From NCBI RefSeq assembly GCF_001640805.2, contig NC_066851.1:10747550-10811549 (forward strand): a stretch of 64,000 nt of DNA, given 5' to 3'. Below are positions 51,501 to 61,548 of this stretch, piece by piece. The notes under the pieces are model-generated. The model was not told where the DNA came from, did not search any database, and saw only the letters and a list, made by a program, of their open reading frames with translations. The stretch's first letter is position 1; the number at the start of each line of letters is the position of its first letter. The translations under genes were made by a program, and so were the position numbers. Source of the DNA: Lates calcarifer (lineage: Eukaryota > Chordata > Actinopteri > Centropomidae).

Positions 51501-54500
51501 GGGATGCCCAGGATAAAAACCGTGGCCACCGAACATACAAACTGGCCCAAGAAGGTCATGGCGAACATGTCAGGGTGGGCCGTGCTCGTCTTGATCCAAG
51601 CCCCGATGCAGTTGAAGGCAGACCCCACCAGAACCACGTACCTGATGCCCCGGTTGTCCAGCGCCCACATTACAGGCAGGATGAAAGGGATGTAGGTGAG
51701 GAAATAGATCATGGAGAGCCAGTCGATGGCCAGGGTGCCAATGTTGTAGAACCGCATGAAGATGTTGCTAATGATGCCGTACTGCAGCCACATGAAGGCA
51801 TTGCTCATGGAGTAGACGCTAAAGGTGAATAGCATGAGCCAGCGCCGCTTGTACAGCTTGGTCTCCATTAGTGGGAAGAGCGGTCCGGTCTCAATGATCG
51901 AAGGCTCCAAGGTTTCACAGCTGTCTCCCAAAGGCAAGTGGTGGTTGTATTCTCCCAAACTGCTCTTCCCTGTTGGTGTTGTAATTTGTGAGCAATCATT
52001 GCCCCTGGCCCTGTCAAGGCCACCCATCCACTCGCGAGGGAGATCATCCTGAGCGCTCATGTTGCTCCCACTGAAACTCTTCCCTTTTCCTTCAGGTTTC
52101 CGTGGCAGTTAACAGCTGGAGGGAACAGCAAATATTTCTCCTTGTGTGTGCACTCACAACACCATGGCAGTTCACCTGACTTGCCCCTCCCCCACAGCAG
52201 GTATTTCTGACATGCTGATAAACGAACTTGCCTGCTGTGCCTAAACCAGAGATTACTACTGAGATAGGTCTGGGGGTAGCAGTTTAAATATAATGAGCAG
52301 TGTTGGAACTCTCTGATCCCTGTCAACAGTTACATACCTGACTGACTAACTCTGTTGGTGTCAAAGCTCGCCTAACTGCTCGGGTGTGTAACACCTTTCT
52401 TTAGTCATGTGATAGTTTTCTTTTGTGTGTTTTACTGCTCCTTACAGTTTAAACTATACTTGATAGCAGGCGCTCAGTGTGGACCTAAGGTAAGACGGTC
52501 TAGGAGAGAAACTGACTTTATTGCTAAAGTTAGGCACATGACACACACATTTAAATAGATGTGTACAGAGCAGCTAAAGTCCATTGAGGGTGATGCTTAA
52601 CAAACACTGCAGATTCATCAGAAGACTGACAAACCATTAAAATGCAAAGACGTCAAAGGCAAATGATCATTTTTGTTATTTTTCAAGCATGAAACTATTG
52701 CCTCAAGTGTTTCTGGTTAGTAAACATACAGTACAAATGAGTGTGCATCAGGCATAGTACTTTCAGTCCTATGCAAATATGATAAAATATAGACATAAAT
52801 CTGCAGTAAAATACATGTATTGCCTTTTTCCCATCAATATATGGGCATATATCAACAGTTGATCAATCAGTAGTATTTCTGTAGTTATGATTGATAAAAC
52901 AAGTTATACATTTCTTTAAAATGACTGCTTCCATGATGTGGCCATTAGGAGGAAGTACGCGTCTGTTCACAAACACAGGGTGACAATGTCCTGCTGTCTG
53001 AAGAACAGTTATTAGAGTGTTTGTGGTTCATAAAGTGGATTTACTAAGGCCCAATCACTTTCTATCACATCACCTATCTAGGGCATTACCACATTGGCAG
53101 ACCTGAAAGCTGGTTCAGGTTGATTTAAGAAGGTGGTTACACACACAGTGCAGTCGGAAAGTATTGGCACAGTGACACAAAAGTAAGAAGTAAGTTACTG
53201 TGATAATTGATTATATGAGTTGCCTGAGTTTAAACTCACATATGCTTAGATTAATGCCATGCATGTCTGTGTAGTAATATATAAATGACATACAGTGCAT
53301 GTGCTTCAACTGCTTGAAGCATTCAGCCCCTGAAAGAGAAGGCTATGGCCCCTGACCTTTGTCCATCTTACTGAAGATAACAGACACAGGGCTGAGTGAT
53401 TGATGGGACATGAGATGATGAGGGGCTGACATGTCTGACTGACAGACAACCCACTGAGGTGCTGAAGAGCACAGTTTGAGATCAAAGTATAATGTGGTGC
53501 TGATGCTGAGATAATGTCTGGGAGATTAAATTGTGAGTTTAGAGTCTTCTGCCATAGTGGAAACTGGGGCATGTTGCCACAGTCAGTCATTGTTATCATA
53601 CCGATGAAAATATCAATACTGAATAATTAAAAAGATCATTTTGATTTTAGGTAATTTCATGTGGTGCCACCTTTTCCAGAAAATTATTTTGTCATTTCAC
53701 AAGTGTTCCTAATACATATATGCATCTATTTTGATAATTAATGCATTTAATATTAATAATTTCACACATTTAAAAACTAATATGTAAATATACAGACTGC
53801 TCCTTCTATGATAGTAAGCTGAAGATCTTTGGGTTTTGGTCTCTTAGTCAGACAAAACAATAAATTATAGACACCACCATGAGCTCTGGAAACTTGGGAT
53901 GACCATTGTTTTTGCTATTTACTGATCAGTGAAAATAATTAGTTGCTGCCTATGCCTATCTCTAATTTGACCTTTGGCTCTAATGCTGTTTAGTTTTGTT
54001 GTTGTCTGGGTGTCTTAAGCAGTGGGCTACTTGTAGTGCCCTGTCGTCCCAGCCTCCAGCTACACCATCTTTGACTGGAGCACACCCGTGAATGGAAGGA
54101 GTGTAGGGAAGAAAGGGAGAACCACCACCACTGCCATGATATTGAAACTACAACCCCAGATTCACTGTATGTTCAGTATTCTCAGTCGTCTTTAAGAGGT
54201 TACCCTGACACACCAATATGGATTCAAAGCATGATACAGTATCAGTGTTTTTATCTCTGCTGTAAGGCATAGTGCTGCTGAGCCGAGAGTGCTTTGTTGG
54301 CGGCGCATTCGCTTTGATACCGTAAAAAATGCGCAATAAAACGTGTAATTACAGTAGACAGACGAACCATAAAACAATTTCAGGCTCATTTTGCTCTACA
54401 ATTTAAATCACTTTCGATGTTTGAGCGCCCTCACGATCATATTACGCTTCCTCAACGTGAAGAGATATTTATAACTGAGCTACACGTGTACAAACCCAAA

Positions 54501-55704
54501 CAGCCTGCTATTCTGAGGACATTTTCTCACCAAAACACATAAAAACGTTTTTAAAAAAACAACCGTCAGTTTACCATACCTGAAGCACGGCGGAATTGAC
54601 ATACTGTAGATACTACTACACAACACTGAATCAATGCGCTCTGCCAGCACAAGATGGCGAAATTGTGCCGACAGTGAACACGTCATTTCCCATTTGGTTG
54701 CCACCCTCAACACTAATAACTTCCAAAAAGAAGGACAACTTTTCCTAAATAAGTATGAAATCACTGTGTTTGGAGATAGCTAATGAAAGATGAGTATAAT
54801 GAATGTGTAACTAAAGCGTATTGCTAAGAAAATGCCATGAAAATGGCATGAGCACTGAACAGGAGGGTATTATGTTGTTGTTTATTTTTAAATATTTTAA
54901 ACAAGCAAGTGAGTGACGTTAGAAACTGTACTTGGGTTTTTAGATTCTATACACCTGGTTTAGTATTTTATACTTTATTACAGTGGTAAATACTGTGCTT
55001 TTTACTCAACTAAACTTAGCCTCATAATTGCAATTACTTATTTTTCTTTCTTTCTTTTTTTTTAAATACATGAAAAACATATAATGAGTTTATAAAATGC
55101 ACCAGCCTACTATGTTGAAGATTAAACCAGTGGTTCCAGCCATAGAGACTCTACAGAAACGTTTACCTTTCAGTAAAGTTTTAGGCTCAACGAGGTAATG
55201 TTATCCTATATATTACAAATAACAGAAAAGAGAGCAAAAATAATTCATTTGCATAGTATGATTTTTTTTTTCTCCTTTGTACTCCATTAGTCATCTGCCT
55301 CTCAGATTTATCTTGTGACCCATAAAAGGGGCCCAACCCCTAGGTTGGAAACCAGTGAACTAAACTACCCAACTTTATATAAAGTAGTTAAAACTAGCTC
55401 CACTTCAGCAAGCTACAAAAATAAAATGTTACATAGTCATTGGTGTATCAATTTTGAAATCCAGTAATGTAATATATAATTAATATATCAGTTACAAGGG
55501 CCATTTTTCTGCAGACCCATTACAGTTACTTTCAATACTTCAAGTACATTTTGCTCACTTAAGATTTTGAATGCAGGACTTGGAATATTGTTTTGATATT
55601 TATGCATGGCTTCTTTTGTAAATGGTAACTGGACTGCACTTATACACTGCTTTTATTGTCATATCAACCACTCAAAGCGCTGCACACTACAGGTCACATT
55701 CACC

Positions 55705-55765
<61 letters not shown>

Positions 55766-56157
55766 ACATGCACACACATTCATACTGTACTTGCTCTACA
55801 CATACAAAGTGCCCGCTAACACATACACACACATTCATACTCTGATGCCACATTGGGGGCAATCTGGGGTTCAGTATATTGCCTAGGGATTCTTCAGCAT
55901 GCGGACTGGAGGAGCCAGGGATTGAACCACTGACCTACCTCCTGAGCCACAGCCTCCCCTATTTTAAGTAAAGGACCTGAGTACTGTTTCTACCACCGAA
56001 GAGTGTCTGCTTGTAGGCTGAACATAAAGATGGTGCCATGCTTCAACAAATCTCAAAACGTGCCAGCAAAGAGGACAAAAACCATGAACCCTGATAAACT
56101 TTTTCAAGGTGTACAGGCACTGTAAATACGCAGATAAGCCTACCACATCATCACATA

Positions 56158-56190
<33 letters not shown>

Positions 56191-57367
56191 AAGGCTGTCT
56201 GCCTCTGTGTCTGAGGCTACACAGACAACAAAAAGTAGATGCAAGTGTGCACAAACTGCAGATGATCTTTATGAGGATGTTTGATAGCTCTGATATCCTG
56301 TTTGCTTAGTGTCACTTCAAATGAATTGCTGACATGTATATTCAGTGACACAACCAAAGACATGTAAGCAAATATAATGGGAGTCAAAATAAGTACAGCA
56401 TGCAGTGCATTAGCATCGGAGGTAAATTATGACTGAACAGCAGTGAGGCTGTTAGGTCATGTATTGGGTATTCCACCACTCACACTTCAGTGCAGGATCA
56501 TGTTTTCTGTCACTGTTTGCCTTGGTCGACTAGCCTCAACTAAAATATCAGGTCTGATCAGGTTTAGGCAAGGCTGGATTGCCAACCAGGCAAAGCTTGC
56601 CCAGGGCCCTATAATAGGTTAATCCAGCCATGGGGTTAGGTTACAAATTTCAAGGTTACTAATGTAATTACAGGTAGTCACTGAGTGATTTCTATTGGGT
56701 TTCTTGGGATAAAAACGAATCAAACAGAATATTAAGACCTATTTCTGTCATCCTTTCCTTTTGGCACCAGACACCAACTCACCTGATTCCCAAAAACTCC
56801 AATGGAGCAGGCGGTGGAAACCTCATCTGCGCCGAACCAGACCGACGCCAGTTGGGAGGGCATCCCGAGGATGAAGACCTGGGCCAGGGAACTTGCGCAC
56901 TGTCCGAGCATCGTCACCGCGAACAGGTCAGATCTGGCACTGGCCACCTTGATCCACGTCCCTGCGCAGTTGAGCGCGTTGGCCACCAGCGAGGTGACCC
57001 GCAGCCCTTTCTTATCTAGGAGCCAGGTGACAGGGAAGATGAAGGGGATGTAGGTGAGCATGTAGACCATGGACAGCCAGTCTACCGCGAAGGCTTCCAC
57101 GTCGTAGAACTTCATAATGATGTTGCTGATGATCCCGTACTGGATCCATTGGTATGCGTTGCTCAGGGAGTACGAGCTGAACAGGAACACGATCAACCAG
57201 CGCCTCTTGTAAAGACGCGTAGTGACAGCGGAGCCTCTGTCGCCGTTTGGGATGCTGTTGCATTCAATTCGGTCGGCGGCGTCTGGACCTTTCGCTCCTA
57301 AATTTGGACCGTTCTCCTTCATGACCTGTGCGCTCGTGTCCAGTGAAGCCCGCGCAGTATCACTCAT
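38485..57367 (-). CDS. flvcr2: flvcr2, SLC49-family choline/ethanolamine transporter with two alternative first coding exons
   Basis: FLVCR2 is a 12-helix major facilitator protein. In mammals it moves choline across the blood-brain barrier, and human loss causes Fowler syndrome. Shared exons 2-10 are 48416-48557, 45893-46033, 44910-44977, 44445-44548, 42363-42473, 41294-41399, 41099-41210, 40536-40600 and 38485-38550 (stop TAA at 38487-38485). Two first exons are available, 1a 56783-57367 (195 codons) and 1b 51425-52060 (212 codons), each ending in phase 0 at GNQ. Predicted proteins are 499 aa (1a form) and 516 aa (1b form), against 526 aa in human. Every junction is GT/AG and phase-consistent. 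Exon-level identity to the remembered human FLVCR2 is high ([51 protein letters not shown]). Whether both first exons are joined to the shared body in one gene is inferred from their position and phase. Confidence 0.93.
38551..40535. other. flvcr2 intron 9
   Basis: No exon was recognised. Plus-strand open frames at 39319-39513 and 40228-40464 lack recognisable domains; the second is Ala/Gly/Gln-rich because of an AGCAGCAGG-type low-complexity tract near 40363. Confidence 0.6.
42474..44444. other. flvcr2 intron 5 with repeat relics
   Basis: Contains a small inverted repeat (caaatagatgtctca at 43141-43155 with tgaggcatctatttg at 43184-43198) and the 'ttagcatgctaa' dispersed repeat listed next. 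No coding exon was seen. Confidence 0.6.
43990..44165. repeat. fish dispersed repeat of the 'gttagcatgctaa' type
   Basis: Successive 'gttagcaaatgttagcatgc', 'ctaaacatgttagcattgtc', 'actcaaagtaccactttgct' and 'ctgtagacttggcagtc' phrases match a repeat common in percomorph genomes. Recognised from memory. Boundaries are approximate. Confidence 0.6.
46034..48415. other. flvcr2 intron 2 with GT microsatellite
   Basis: A GT repeat lies at 46258-46293. The rest is unique-looking, AT-rich sequence with no recognised exon on either strand. Confidence 0.65.
46258..46293. repeat. GT microsatellite in flvcr2 intron 2
   Basis: A run of about 15 or more GT units, preceded by 'gtgtatgt'. Confidence 0.9.
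48558..51424. other. flvcr2 intron between exon 1b and exon 2
   Basis: A CA repeat lies at about 48610-48650 and foldback element copy 3 at 48888-49324. A short direct duplication of 'aagggttttgagtct' occurs at 48707-48740. No second copy of any flvcr2 body exon is present. Confidence 0.65.
48888..49324. mobile_element. foldback/MITE-like element, copy 3
   Basis: The ends are a perfect 9-bp inverted repeat, atagtttga (48888-48896) and tcaaactat (49316-49324). Inside, 'taaagccagcagctggttag' on the left is mirrored by 'ctaagctaactggctgctgg' and 'ctgtagccttatatttaac' on the right. This is the best-preserved copy of the family seen at 16222 and 28545. There is no coding capacity. Confidence 0.75.
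51425..52060 (-). CDS. flvcr2: flvcr2 alternative first coding exon 1b (proximal, divergent)
   Basis: An open 636-nt exon starting [11 protein letters not shown] and ending VLGNQ at a GTGTGT donor, in the same phase as exon 1a. The N-terminal tail of about 70 residues is unrelated to that of exon 1a, while the membrane part is about 64% identical. It retains the pocket tryptophan (W91 in FMWLQYG) but has Met instead of Gln before it, and T180 instead of the pocket glutamine (SVATVFILG). The frame is fully open and the substitutions are not degenerative ([11 protein letters not shown] and [10 protein letters not shown] are kept), so this looks like a functional exon and not a relic. It lies 2.9 kb upstream of exon 2, with no other exon 2-10 copy between it and exon 1a. 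Confidence 0.88.
55640..55965. repeat. fish dispersed repeat around a TC/AC microsatellite
   Basis: Contains 'ccactcaaagcgctgcacac', 'cacattcacccattc', the microsatellite, 'gcggactggaggagccaggg', 'attgaaccactgacctacct' and 'cctgagccacagcctccc' in that order. This is a pattern I recall from a very common teleost retroelement tail. Boundaries and class are uncertain. Confidence 0.6.
55709..55767. repeat. TC then AC compound microsatellite
   Basis: A run of TC dinucleotides switches directly to AC dinucleotides at about 55740. It sits inside the dispersed repeat at 55640-55965. Confidence 0.9.
56157..56188. repeat. AC microsatellite
   Basis: A run of AC units about 600 bases downstream (in gene orientation) of the exon 1a donor. 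Confidence 0.9.
56783..57367 (-). CDS. flvcr2: flvcr2 first coding exon 1a (distal, canonical-like)
   Basis: The start is [10 protein letters not shown], the first ATG in frame. The exon encodes a cytosolic N-terminus of about 50 residues and then helices TM1-TM4 plus the beginning of TM5 by my count. It keeps YQWIQYG (W74, matching pocket Trp102 of human FLVCR2) and [11 protein letters not shown] (Q163, matching Gln191). The donor after GGGAATCAG is GTGAGT, a strong site. Over the region homologous to exon 1b (142 residues, no gaps) I count 91 identities, about 64%. It resembles human FLVCR2 more than exon 1b does, so it probably represents the ancestral first exon. The nearest upstream neighbour is jdp2, about 2.5 kb away. 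Confidence 0.9.
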
Positions 57368-57800
57368 TTTTCCTCTCAGCACCGCAGTAACCTTCTTATA
57401 ATGTCCGTTAAAACCAGAAAAAGCTGAACAGACTACACAAATAAAATTACAAAAGTGCCAATGACAATAAAATCACTTTCGTTTCACGTGACAGAACAAA
57501 AACCATCCAGTTGTCAGGAACATTGATTTCCTGCCCTTACAACATTACTGAGATAACTTCAGACTTATCAAATGCAGACTTCACTCCATAGGACTGACCT
57601 GCTCTCCACAACTTCATTCAATACTTGAGCTGCCTGAGAAATCCCCTTTATCACAGCCACTTGGTACAAGCTGACTCGACTTTTACTCCACCCAGCTGCT
57701 GAGATAAGAAATGACAGTGACTGTTATGTGGGAGGTATATGATCAAAAAAACACCCAGACAGACAAGACAGACCGCAGCCATGAGACAAAATCAATCTCA
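57368..57800 (-). promoter_or_regulatory. flvcr2: probable promoter of flvcr2 exon 1a
   Basis: The sequence upstream of the 1a start codon includes a palindromic E-box TCACGTGA at 57484-57491, the core bound by MiT/TFE and USF factors. A short purine/CpG mixture precedes the ATG. The transcription start was not determined. Confidence 0.35.
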
Positions 57801-59850
57801 GTATAGAGACTTCTGGTGTTTGTTGTACTGTACTTTGTCCCTATTGCTGCCTGTTTCAACTTAATCTTATATTGCCTGATTATCAATATGCTACAATGGT
57901 ATTCTATTCAACAATGCTCCTCTATTTGATTAGAAGGTTGCTAATACTTCTCTACCAGTAGTTTCGTTTTTGTTTCTCTTGCTTCAGTCAACTTCTTGTT
58001 AATCTGCGAGTTAAATCCCCTCTGGTAAGTACAATCAGTGCCTTGGTACTTTGTGCTTTCTATTAGTTAGCACATGCTGAGCACTTCTGTTCTTATATAC
58101 TTAGATTTTTTCATAACAGATAAAAATGTGGATTCAATGCCAAATCTAAACCCAACAAAAATGTGAATACATGACATTGTTGTCTCCCATTTGATTTAAA
58201 GAAAAAAGTAAAATGGAAAGTCATGTGACAAGATTATGGTAGTCTGATGACTTAATTCAGAATCAAACATGAAGTGAGGGGAACGAGATTAAACATACGT
58301 TATTATTTTACTTCATGAGACATACAGTCTGTTTCACCAGCTTCTTAACTGTTATCATTTGTGTGGAATGACCCACTGCTGGAACTCTGCAGGGTCCCTT
58401 GTAATCCCTGAAATGTAACGTGTAAGAGGTTCATGTGTTGTAGTGTTCACCAGTTAATATCCTCTTATAGTTCCTGTATAAAAATATACAGAAAACGTGG
58501 AACCAGTCGAGAATGTTGGTGTTCAGAGTTTATCAGGTTGTGCTGCTACTGATCACTAGATGGCACCCTTTACCCGACATTTTGGTCATGAAAATTGAAC
58601 ACAAAACTTAAAACACAAGTGACATGCTTTCAATTTTGTAGGACTCAAAATAATCCAGTAAAAAAAAAAAAAAAAAGAAACTAAACATTTATTTCTTAAG
58701 GAAATACAAAATGGGATTTTGTGATAGCTTATATGCTTATATAACATCATATACAAAAGTATAAAAACATAATCATAATTGATAGTAACAATATGGTAAT
58801 AGAAAATAAAGTACAATGTAAACAGTTCATATATATATATGTGCATACATGACGCCTGCGCCAAAACATAGGAATAAAGAAACAAAAAAAAAGGATCAAC
58901 CGCTCTGCCACCTAATGTATGAAACAACAAAAATGACCACGATATCATGAAGGTTAAAATGAAGTAAAGATGCTTCTGAATGTGTCTGTAGGTGTGACTA
59001 CTTGCTTTAGTATCTGATGGTTAATGCACCAGTAATTTTTAAAAATATTTTATGAAATGCACCAATTAAGCCTACCCATTCACTTAAATTTCCTGATTCC
59101 CAGAACACATTTTAACAAAGCAAAATAATCTTTAGCATGCAGACAGAGAAGTACTGTAACCCCTCATTAAATCAAGATATCTTTTTGTATCCTGATGCCA
59201 CATATAACCATTGCTCCTTTGACCTATCACACCTGCCTCACATGGAAACTGATTGTAACCGAAATGCTGTTCAAATGGTTATATGTAACTTGGCAACATC
59301 GGAGCAGCTATAAAACTGTTTAATCAAATGTAGCACAGTTTTAGCCCAGATTTTTTTCAAGGTATACATGACAAAATGTAAATCATTTGTTTGTAAATCA
59401 CCAAATTTCTTCTACCACACTCAGTTATAGCTGCTGTGATATAATGAAGCTGTGCCTTTTTGGGTAATGGCTAAAGTTTAGAACAGATTTAGAACAGATC
59501 GACTATAAAACAACAAACTGAATGTAAGAAATGTAAGATAATGTGTTTTTTGTTAAACTTCATACTGATAGAGGCTGGAGCTCTGATGATCAAAATGAAA
59601 ACTAAATGGGAAAAGAAAGAAAGAGATGTAAAAAGTTTGATGTAACTGCCAGAACAGCGTCCAATCATATTGGATCTGTATTTTGTGCTGTAATGCTCTG
59701 TGTCTTAGGATAGGAGGGTTTTGCTGATTCTCCTCCATGACCATGAGGCTCAAAGCTAAGTGCTGCTAGTTGGCTGCTTCTTCTCAACTGTCAACTGTTG
59801 GAAAACAGGTTGCACCTTTCACTTGGCTTCCAGCTGCTGCAGCAGGGGGT
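57801..59850. other. intergenic region and jdp2 3' untranslated region; no batf
   Basis: In human the bZIP gene BATF lies between JDP2 and FLVCR2. Here I see no basic-region motif (no KNRIAAQKSRQR-like stretch) in any frame. A candidate jdp2 poly(A) signal on the minus strand is AATAAA at 58688-58693 (tttatt on plus). A poly(A) run lies at about 58660-58676. Confidence 0.6.
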
Positions 59851-61548
59851 TCACCTTCGCTCTCCTGGGGTTTTGACGCTATCTGTCCTGACAATACACG
59901 TGGGGCGATGGCGGTTAAGCATGAGGATCAGTTGCTGCCGTTCCAGCTTCAGCTCTTCAATCTGCGCTTTAAGGTCAGAGTTCAACATCTCTAGTCTCTC
60001 CGATTCCTGTCAGGGGATGGAGGGAAAAGGATGTAGTGAGGGGGAAACACGTGATAGTGTGAAATAATTATAAAGTAATTATCTGGGTATGTCTCACCTT
60101 TTGTAGATAATCTGTCCTCTCTTTCTTTTTGTTTCGACATCGAGCTGCGGCCACTTTGTTTTTCTCTCGCCTTCGTTTCCTCCTCTCTTCTTCTTCATCT
60201 CTCTAAAGAACAGCACAAGGAAAAAGTGTGATAATATGTTAAGTGTGATGGACCTGCTGTAAAGTGGGAGACTCCAAGTTTAAGAATAAAATAAATAATC
60301 TAATATATTTTTCAAATCTTCCATCTATTACCCTGTTATTTGACTATATGGCATTATGTTTGAACCTGCTTCACTATAATTAGAAATATGCTAAATCAAT
60401 GTTTAACTAAATCAAGAGCTACCAATTTTCCCACATTTTCTTTAGAACTTGTTTTTTTTTTTTTAACCAACTTTACATGCATGTTGCTCCGTCACAGCCA
60501 CAGTATGCACAAGCAACAAAAACTATGTGACTAAGCAAGTTCATCCCTGTTCTGCAACTTGCAATTTTTGCTAGCCACATCTCACCACTTACTGTAATAG
60601 TGATGACTGTTAAAGTGGTTGAACATGGTTTCAATGAAGTGGACATGACAAATTATGAAAAAAATATACTGTATGAATAAAAATCCACAAAATTAAAACC
60701 AAGAATAAAGTTAAATTGCATGTGATGTTGCCAGCAGTGTGGCTGCCCACAGGATACACAGATACCAGAACAAAACCAGGCCTGCTTTTAGCCTTGTGTT
60801 GAGCATTTAATTATAAATGCTAGTGCAAATTTTTTCACATTGCTGTTTGACAATTTAAACTTTTGAACAGTATCAGAAATACACATCAACTCTTACAATA
60901 TAAAGATTAAAAATGTACAATCAAACACTCTCCAGCAAAGCATTCACAACAGAGCTGCACTGAGTCTCTTGCTGTGGGTTTTTGCATATTGACAGTGAAA
61001 ATAGATGAGGTACACCTCATGCATAATGCGACTACAGTGGACATCTTTCATTTTATACCAAACCATTTTACCCTTTCTTTAGGAAAACTCAACTCAAATT
61101 CAAAACTCAGTAGAGCCAGAGATCCATCCATCTTCCTGTCACTATGATCGTATTTGCCCCTGGACACCCATGATGGAGAGACTCCCGAAGTACAAGTAAC
61201 AAAACAACATGCCCTGCAATGTCCACTAGGTGGTCCTGTTGATTAAGACATGTCACCATATTCAAACGCCAAAAGATGCTTTTACCTCAGGCAAACCTTT
61301 ACATATCTTTAAGATAGGATCTGTATGACACATTTGAGATACTGCTGTTCCCATACCTCTGTTTTGATGACTAGGGGCCTTTTCCCCAGACTGTCCAGGA
61401 AGTGCAGAGGTGACAGCATGGTCCCAAACTCCTGGAGGTCACCAAATTTGAGCTTGTCAGTCAGCGTGGTGGCTGAGATCCCAGCCAGCGGGCCCAGGCT
61501 GGGCAGGGAGCCCGCTGTCACAGAGGGATCTGGGATTTGTCCTGGCAT
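59819..61548 (-). CDS. jdp2: jdp2, Jun dimerization protein 2 (bZIP repressor)
   Basis: JDP2 is a nuclear AP-1-family repressor that dimerises with Jun and ATF2 and recruits histone deacetylases. Coding exons are 61357-61548 (64 codons, start MPGQIPDPSV), 60098-60202 (35 codons) and 59851-60006 (51 codons plus TGA at 59853-59851), giving 150 aa against 163 in human. Exon 1 carries LGKRPLVIKTE, keeping the sumoylation-type IKTE site. Exon 2 carries the basic region RRKRRREKNKVAAARCRNKKKER. Exon 3 carries the leucine zipper and HRPTCIVRTDSVKTP with the proline-directed Thr. After KTP the frame reads GERR and stops. The ancestral ending NPLLQQLEAK is still legible in another frame, with a stop at 59821-59819, so the C-terminus appears frameshifted. 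The entry spans to that second stop. Confidence 0.93.

Larger units (their letters stand above)
52061..56782. promoter_or_regulatory. flvcr2: interval between exon 1b and exon 1a: presumed exon 1b promoter plus intron of the 1a transcript
   Basis: If both first exons are used, the exon 1b promoter must lie just right of 52060 (about 52061-52500), and the whole interval is intron for the 1a transcript. I found no core promoter motif that I would call with confidence, and no copy of flvcr2 exons 2-10. Microsatellites are at 55709-55767 (TC then AC) and 56157-56188 (AC), and a dispersed repeat spans about 55640-55965. Confidence 0.4.

Noticed and set aside
51425..52060. Exon 1b considered as a pseudogene fragment of a tandem flvcr2 copy
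   Set aside because: The frame is open for 212 codons, has a start and a phase-matched donor, and substitutions spare structural motifs. A decaying fragment would be expected to show stops or frameshifts.
56802..57053. Plus-strand open frames over flvcr2 first exons (also 51396-51832)
   Set aside because: They mirror each other only because both lie antisense to homologous minus-strand coding exons. They carry no independent signal.
58586..58948. 120-codon minus-strand open frame between jdp2 and flvcr2, tested as a batf remnant
   Set aside because: Composition is Phe/Tyr/Ile-rich from AT-rich DNA with a poly(A) run. No bZIP basic region or zipper is present.
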